DNA from: VXYL01 sp965116345
Lineage (GTDB): Bacteria; Pseudomonadota; Gammaproteobacteria; Pseudomonadales; Azotimanducaceae
Assembly (NCBI GenBank): GCA_965116345.1
Contig: OZ220680.1
Coordinates: 3,100,001-3,164,000, forward strand
DNA: 64,000 nucleotides
Reading direction: 5' to 3'
Made by a program: the position numbers and the translations under genes
In this document: positions 59,634-64,000 of the stretch, one piece after another
How the letters are laid out: every line of letters begins with the position of its first letter
Numbering within the stretch: position 1 is the stretch's first letter
The notes under the pieces: generated by a model
The model's input: only the letters and a program-made list of their open reading frames with translations
Database searches by the model: none
What the model was told of the DNA's origin: nothing

Positions 59634-60548
59634 TTAGCCGTCATGGTGGAGCAGCTCTTCGGCACCCAGTTGCAGGAGCCGGTCGGCCGTGTCGCCGCCC
59701 AGTGCGACGGGATCATCGCCGGAGAGTTCGACCCGCAGCAGACGCGATCCGTCGGTGGCGGCCACCACGGCGGTCATGCGCAACGCCCCCGCATCGCGGA
59801 TGCAGTGCGCGCCGAGTGGCACCGCGCAATCGGCTCCAAGGCGCCGGGTCAGTTCGCGCTCGGTTGCGACGCAGGCCTCGACATCCGCGTCCACCCCGGG
59901 GCGCAGCCGACTGCGGACGCCCTCGTTGCCGGCGTTGAATTCCACCGCCAAGGCGCCCTGACCCGGTGCCGGAACCAGCACGTCGGGATCGATCCGTTGC
60001 GCGATGCGGCCACCGAAGCCAAGGCGGTCGAGCCCCGCCGAAGCCAGCAGCAGGGCATCGCACACCCCCTCGTCGAGACGTCGCAGCCGCGTGTCGACGT
60101 TGCCTCGGAGCGGCACCGTGACCAGACCGCGAACCAGGGTGGCGAGCAGCGCCGTGCGGCGCAGGCTCGACGTGCCGACCACCGCGCCGGCAGGCAGGTC
60201 GCCCAGCGTCCGATCTGGTGAATCGTCTCGGACCACCAAGGCATCGCGCGTGTCCGCCCGAGGTCCGAAGGTGGTGAGCGCAAGAGGTTCCGGGACCTCG
60301 GCGGGTACATCCTTCATGCTGTGCACGGCGAGGTCGGCGCGGCCGCTGGCGATCACCTCGCGTAGGGCGTCGATGAACACGCCCTTGCCGGTGATCGGCG
60401 TGCTCTTGTCGATGTCCCCCTGGGTCTGCACGGGCACCAGCTCGACGACGAGGGAAGGGTCGCGTTCGCGAAGCGCCGCCGCAACGGAGCGGGTCTGGAC
60501 CATAGCCAACCGACTGCGGCGGGTGGCGATGCGAATTGTGCTGGGCAT
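59634..60548 (-). CDS. hemC: Porphobilinogen deaminase (hydroxymethylbilane synthase)
   Basis: The 304-aa protein starts MPSTIRIATRRSRLAMVQTR, has the substrate/cofactor Arg and Lys residues in GKGVFIDALREVI, VHSMKDVP, GTSSLRRTALL and VPLRGNVDTRLRRL, catalytic Asp in SMKD, and the dipyrromethane-cofactor Cys in RLGADCAVPLGAHC (about 241). It joins four porphobilinogens. First gene of hemCDXY; divergent from argH over 115 bp. Confidence 0.97.
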   Translation of the reverse strand: MPSTIRIATRRSRLAMVQTRSVAAALRERDPSLVVELVPVQTQGDIDKSTPITGKGVFIDALREVIASGRADLAVHSMKDVPAEVPEPLALTTFGPRADTRDALVVRDDSPDRTLGDLPAGAVVGTSSLRRTALLATLVRGLVTVPLRGNVDTRLRRLDEGVCDALLLASAGLDRLGFGGRIAQRIDPDVLVPAPGQGALAVEFNAGNEGVRSRLRPGVDADVEACVATERELTRRLGADCAVPLGAHCIRDAGALRMTAVVAATDGSRLLRVELSGDDPVALGGDTADRLLQLGAEELLHHDG

Positions 60549-60574
60549 AGTCGTGGCTGCGGTTGGGCCGTTGA

Positions 60575-60580
60575 TATAAT
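60575..60580 (+). promoter_or_regulatory. -10 box in the hemC-argH intergenic region
   Basis: Perfect TATAAT, 84 bases upstream of the argH ATG, with no good -35. It most likely drives argH. Confidence 0.5.
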
Positions 60581-60663
60581 CGCGCGCCGGCAGGACCTTG
60601 CACAGGGTAAGTGGCCCTCGTTGAGGCCACCGTTCCCTTCAGGCCCCCGACGACGGATCGACC

Positions 60664-62079
60664 ATGGCCAAAGACGGAAACAAGGGCAACCCCCAAAGAG
60701 ACGACCCCGAGACGCGCATGTGGGGTGGTCGCTTCGCCGAGCCCACCGATGCCTTCGTGGCGCGCTTCACGGCCTCAGTGGACGTCGACAAGCGCTTATA
60801 CCATCACGACATCCGGGGCTCCATCGCCCACGCCAACGGTCTGCACGCCGCCGGCGTCCTCGCCGCGGACGAGCACCGGGCCATCGTCGAAGGCCTTGAA
60901 GCCATCGAAGCGGAAATCGAACGGGGCGAATTCGCCTGGGACCCGGCGCTCGAAGACGTGCACATGAATATCGAATCGCGCCTCACCGAACTCGTCGGCG
61001 AGGCGGGCAAGAAACTCCACACCGCCCGTTCCCGCAACGACCAGGTGGCGACGGACGTGCGCTTGTGGCTGCGCGATGCGATCGGCGATATCGACCGGGG
61101 CCTGTTGCAACTGATGCGGGGCATCGTCGACCTCGCGAGCCAGCACACCGAGACGGTGATGCCGGGTCTCACCCACCTGCAGACCGCCCAGCCCGTGACC
61201 TTCGCGCACCATCTGATGGCGTGGTTCGAGATGGCCAGGCGCGATCGCGGCCGGTTCCGGGACTGCCTCGCCCGCGCCAATGTCTCGCCCTTGGGAAGTG
61301 CGGCGCTGGCGGGTACCACCTTCCCCATCGACCGGGCGGCCGCCGCCAGCGAACTCGGTTTCGACGCGCCGGCGGCGAATTCCCTGGATGCGGTGAGCGA
61401 CCGCGACTTCGCCGTGGAGTTTTGCGCGGCGGCGAGCCTGACCGCGGTGCACCTGTCCCGATGGTGCGAGGAAATCGTCCTGTGGATGTCGCCGCAGTGG
61501 GGATTCGTCACCCTGCCGGACGCGTACTGCACCGGCTCGAGCATCATGCCGCAGAAGAAGAACCCCGACGTCACCGAACTGGTGCGCGGCAAGACCGGGC
61601 GCGTCATCGGCAACCTCAACGCGCTGCTGGTGCTGATGAAAGGCCAACCGCTCGCCTACAACCGGGACAACCAGGAGGACAAACAGCCGCTGTTCGACAC
61701 CGCGGACACCTTGGTCGACTGCCTGGACGCGATGACGCGAATCGTCGCCGCCCTGGAACCGAATCCCGCCGCGATGCGTGCCGCCGCCAGTAAGGGCTTC
61801 GCCGTGGCGACGGATTTCGCGGACTACCTCGTGCGCCGGGACGTGCCGTTCCGGGACGCCCACGAGATCGTCGGCAAGGCCGTCGCCTTGGCCGTGGAAC
61901 GCGATGTCGGCCTCGACAAGATTCCGCTCGGCGACCTGCAGGCGCTGTGTCCGGCGGTGGGCGAGGATGTCTACGGCGTGCTCACCCTCGACGGTGCCGT
62001 CGCCGCCCGCGACCACGTCGGCGGGACCGCACCGAAGGCGGTGGTGTCGGCGATAGAAGCTGCCCGGCGATATCTGTGA
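60664..62079 (+). CDS. argH: Argininosuccinate lyase
   Basis: The 471-aa protein cleaves argininosuccinate to arginine and fumarate. Evidence: MWGGRFAEPTDAFVARFTAS at the N-terminus, HTARSRNDQVATDVRLWLRD (about 119-138), GLTHLQTAQPVTFAHHLMAW and the fumarate-lyase signature GSSIMPQKKNPDVTE near residue 291 with the catalytic Ser. Length is normal, plus a 17-residue extension before the conserved start. Its stop overlaps the start of the lptM-like gene. Confidence 0.98.
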   Translation: MAKDGNKGNPQRDDPETRMWGGRFAEPTDAFVARFTASVDVDKRLYHHDIRGSIAHANGLHAAGVLAADEHRAIVEGLEAIEAEIERGEFAWDPALEDVHMNIESRLTELVGEAGKKLHTARSRNDQVATDVRLWLRDAIGDIDRGLLQLMRGIVDLASQHTETVMPGLTHLQTAQPVTFAHHLMAWFEMARRDRGRFRDCLARANVSPLGSAALAGTTFPIDRAAAASELGFDAPAANSLDAVSDRDFAVEFCAAASLTAVHLSRWCEEIVLWMSPQWGFVTLPDAYCTGSSIMPQKKNPDVTELVRGKTGRVIGNLNALLVLMKGQPLAYNRDNQEDKQPLFDTADTLVDCLDAMTRIVAALEPNPAAMRAAASKGFAVATDFADYLVRRDVPFRDAHEIVGKAVALAVERDVGLDKIPLGDLQALCPAVGEDVYGVLTLDGAVAARDHVGGTAPKAVVSAIEAARRYL

Positions 62080-62327
62080 TGGCGCGTGCCATGCGGGTCG
62101 TCGGCAACGGCGTACTGTGGCTCGCGGTTGGCGTGGCGTGTGCCGCCGTGGCTACGTGCGGCCAGAAGGGGCCGCTTGAAATGCCGGACAACGACGCGAG
62201 GGCTTCGCGGTGCGCCTGGGAATTCGCTTCGCGATCTGCCCACGCGGCCGACATCACCGAAGGAGGCGCCCTGTCTGGCACCAGCTGGGTAGACCACGGG
62301 GTTCGCGACCATGCCCTACACGCGTAG
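62079..62327 (+). CDS. lptM: LptM (YifL)-like small lipoprotein
   Basis: The 82-aa frame from ATG 62079 has a signal peptide (MARAMRVVGNGVLWLAVGVA) and a lipobox-like VATC (Cys27) followed by GQKGPLEMPD, the LptM signature (CGQKGPL). LptM assists LptD oxidative maturation in E. coli. Residues after about 40 are not conserved, and the 3' end overlaps lysA by 17 bp; orthologues are usually shorter. The lptM-lysA-dapF order is conserved in many gammaproteobacteria. The -1 residue of the lipobox (Thr) is unusual. Confidence 0.85.
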   Translation: MARAMRVVGNGVLWLAVGVACAAVATCGQKGPLEMPDNDARASRCAWEFASRSAHAADITEGGALSGTSWVDHGVRDHALHA

Positions 62328-63552
62328 CGGCGGCGAACTGCATGTCGACGGCGTGCCGCTGGCGCGCATCGCCGACGCCGTGGGGACCCCGGCCTACGTC
62401 TATTCCTGGCCGAGCGTGCGGGATCGCTACGCCGAACTCGACACCGCCCTCGACGGCACCAGCCGGCGCATCTGCTACTCGGTGAAGGCCAACGGCAATC
62501 TCGCCCTGTTGGCACGTCTCGCCAAGCTCGGTGGCGGCTTCGACATCGTCTCCGGGGGAGAGTTGGAGCGCGTCCTGCGTGCAGGCGGCGACCCGTCACG
62601 CGTCGTCTTCTCCGGCGTCGGCAAGTCGGTCGAGGACATCGACTTCGGGATCAAGTGCGGCATCGACGCGTTCAACGTGGAGAGCGCCTCGGAACTCGAC
62701 CGGATCGAGTCGCGTGCGCGTCTGATCGGCCGCAAGGCTCGGGTGTCGATTCGCGTCAATCCGGACGTGGATGCCCACACCCATCCCTACATCTCCACCG
62801 GGCTCAAGGAGAACAAGTTCGGTGTTCCCGCGGACCTCGCCTTGGAGCTGTACCGCCGGGCGGCGGCTTCAGCGGATCTCCACGTCGTCGGCATCGCCTG
62901 CCACATCGGCTCGCAGATCGGCCAGGCGGAACCGTTCCGCGAAGCAATGTGCGGTCTGCTCGGCCTGGTGGACGCCCTCGGGAAGTTCGGCATCGCCTTT
63001 GAACATCTCGACATCGGCGGCGGCTTCGGCATCGTCTACCAGGACGAGACGCCGCTCGATCTCGACGCGTTGGGCCAAGTGCTGCGGGCGACCCTCGGCC
63101 GCCGACCCGCCAAGCTGTACGTCGAACCGGGACGCCTGCTGGTCGCCGAGGCGGGAATCCTGCTCACCCGGGTCGAATACCTGAAGCCCGCACCGGCCCC
63201 CGGCTACCGGAACTTCGCCGTGGTGGATGCGGCCATGAACGATCTGATTCGTCCAGCGTTGTACGACGCCTGGCACGCCGTCGATACGGTCGCGGAGCGT
63301 GGAACCCCGTCGAAGCGCTGGGATGTGGTCGGCCCGGTGTGCGAGACGGGCGACTTTCTCGCCCTCGACCGTGAACTCGCCTTGGCCGAAGGCGACCTGC
63401 TCGCCATACGCGAAGCCGGCGCCTACGGCTCCTCCCAGGGCTCCAACTACAACACACGTCCCCGCCCGCCGGAGGTGATTGTCGACGAAGACGGCTTCGC
63501 GGTGGTACGCAAACGGGAGACGGTCGCCGACCTCCTACGGCTCGAATCGTAG
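62311..63552 (+). CDS. lysA: Diaminopimelate decarboxylase
   Basis: The 413-aa PLP enzyme converts meso-diaminopimelate to lysine. Schiff-base Lys59 lies in CYSVKANGN, followed by GGGFDIVSGGELERVL, the PLP phosphate site HLDIGGGFGI, EPGRLLVAEAG and the catalytic Cys in GPVCETGDFLA, with GAYGSSQGSNYNTRPRPPEV at the C-terminus. The start ATG 62311 gives MPYTRSGGELHVDGVPL as in relatives. dapF follows 100 bp downstream. Confidence 0.98.
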   Translation: MPYTRSGGELHVDGVPLARIADAVGTPAYVYSWPSVRDRYAELDTALDGTSRRICYSVKANGNLALLARLAKLGGGFDIVSGGELERVLRAGGDPSRVVFSGVGKSVEDIDFGIKCGIDAFNVESASELDRIESRARLIGRKARVSIRVNPDVDAHTHPYISTGLKENKFGVPADLALELYRRAAASADLHVVGIACHIGSQIGQAEPFREAMCGLLGLVDALGKFGIAFEHLDIGGGFGIVYQDETPLDLDALGQVLRATLGRRPAKLYVEPGRLLVAEAGILLTRVEYLKPAPAPGYRNFAVVDAAMNDLIRPALYDAWHAVDTVAERGTPSKRWDVVGPVCETGDFLALDRELALAEGDLLAIREAGAYGSSQGSNYNTRPRPPEVIVDEDGFAVVRKRETVADLLRLES

Positions 63553-63615
63553 GGGACGCTTGTACATCGCCACCGTGACGGCACTCATGGAACGAATCGT
63601 CTGGTTCCGCACGCC

Positions 63616-63621
63616 TATAAT
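63616..63621 (+). promoter_or_regulatory. -10 box upstream of dapF
   Basis: Perfect TATAAT, 33 bases before the dapF ATG. The -35 is not clear. It suggests dapF has its own promoter. Confidence 0.45.
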
Positions 63622-63653
63622 CGAGGCGTGCAACGAAAGCCGCGTGGGAATGG

Positions 63654-64000
63654 ATGAAGCTGCGCTTCACAAAAATGCACGGTCTTGGCAACGACTTCAT
63701 GATCGTCGACCTGGTGACCCAACGCGGCGACCCGACGCCCGAGCAGATCCGGAACTGGGGTGATCGACGCACCGGCGTGGGATTCGATCAGTTGCTCCTG
63801 GCCCTGCCGCCGGACGATCCGACGGCGGACTTCCGGCTTCGCATTTTCAACGCCGACGGAACGGAGGCCGAGCAGTGCGGGAACGGCGCACGCTGTTTCG
63901 CCCGGTTCGTGGTCGGCGAGGAACTCACCGTGAAGCGCGAACTCGTGATCGATACGGCTGGCGGGCGGCTCGAAACGGTCTTGTTGGAAAACGGTCACGT
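63654..64000 (+). CDS. dapF: Diaminopimelate epimerase, 3' end beyond the window
   Basis: The first 115 residues are present. It begins MKLRFTKMHGLGNDFMIVDL, with TGVGFDQLLL (about 40-50) and the first catalytic Cys75 in AEQCGNGARCFARFV. The second catalytic Cys lies outside. It converts LL- to meso-diaminopimelate for lysine and cell-wall synthesis. The start at 63654 follows GGGAA; the frame is open to the window edge. Confidence 0.96.
   Translation, partial: MKLRFTKMHGLGNDFMIVDLVTQRGDPTPEQIRNWGDRRTGVGFDQLLLALPPDDPTADFRLRIFNADGTEAEQCGNGARCFARFVVGEELTVKRELVIDTAGGRLETVLLENGH

Noticed and set aside
62190..62310. Possible further palindromic element in the lptM tail (GCTTCGCGG...TTCGCTTCGCG)
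   Set aside because: Only short matches to the other elements, explainable by GC-rich composition; not enough to call a copy.

Overview
The window is a high-GC bacterial chromosome segment. Gene content and order (pilMNOPQ-aroK-aroB with divergent mrcA, trxA-rho, hemCD-hemX-hemY opposite argH-lptM-lysA-dapF) point to a gammaproteobacterium. Abundant sulfatase, TauD, PhyH, LLM-oxidoreductase and acyl-CoA carboxylase genes suggest an environmental heterotroph. No rRNA, tRNA, CRISPR array or intact transposon was seen.

Layout. 0-8.5 kb: metabolic genes (truncated sulfatase, GNAT, enolase-superfamily dehydratase, PLP decarboxylase, alpha/beta hydrolase, TauD dioxygenase) and a Phd-Doc toxin-antitoxin locus whose toxin is frameshifted. 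8.7-14.8 kb: gltB-gltD. 14.8-20.8 kb: VapC remnant, small Cys-rich protein, ald with divergent Lrp-type regulator, phosphoesterase lipoprotein and medium-chain reductase. 20.8-29.4 kb: decayed second Doc, then aroB, aroK and pilQPON M on the minus strand, with mrcA divergent. 29.5-35 kb: dsbB, an ECF sigma/anti-sigma/PDZ envelope module, LLM oxidoreductase and an ankyrin protein. 35.3-36.2 kb: a chimeric PhyH/TonB-receptor reading frame. 36.5-45.6 kb: membrane-lipid modification cluster (desaturase, FAD oxidoreductase, DUF1365, two cyclopropane-synthase-like methyltransferases, DUF1295, acyltransferase) with a histidine kinase and response regulator facing each other. 45.8-47.6 kb: AT-richer, partly degraded patch (nonsense-mutated SnoaL-like gene, truncated beta-lactamase-like gene, PhyH gene). 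47.8-64 kb: fused acyl-CoA carboxylase, disulfide reductase, hemB, trxA, rho, hemYXDC, argH, lptM, lysA and partial dapF.

How genes work together. GltBD makes glutamate and Ald/Lrp handles alanine. AroKB feeds the shikimate pathway, LysA/DapF make lysine and meso-diaminopimelate for the wall that MrcA builds, and HemB/C/D make uroporphyrinogen III. PilMNOPQ is the type IV pilus alignment complex. Tight 4-nt ATGA/GTGA overlaps are used throughout the operons.

The most unusual signal is a set of short GC-rich palindromic elements that sit inside or at the ends of otherwise conserved genes and keep the reading frame open: two 45-bp tandem units in gltD, two 60-bp units in pilP, a tail on hemY, and an element spanning the sigma/anti-sigma junction with a second copy at 47.7 kb. 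A further covarying hairpin pair lies at 15.7 and 32.3 kb. Several share the same hairpin modules, so they look like a modular repeat family similar in behaviour to Rickettsia palindromic elements. The other theme is recent decay: two Doc toxins, a VapC, a SnoaL-like gene and a beta-lactamase-like gene are all broken.
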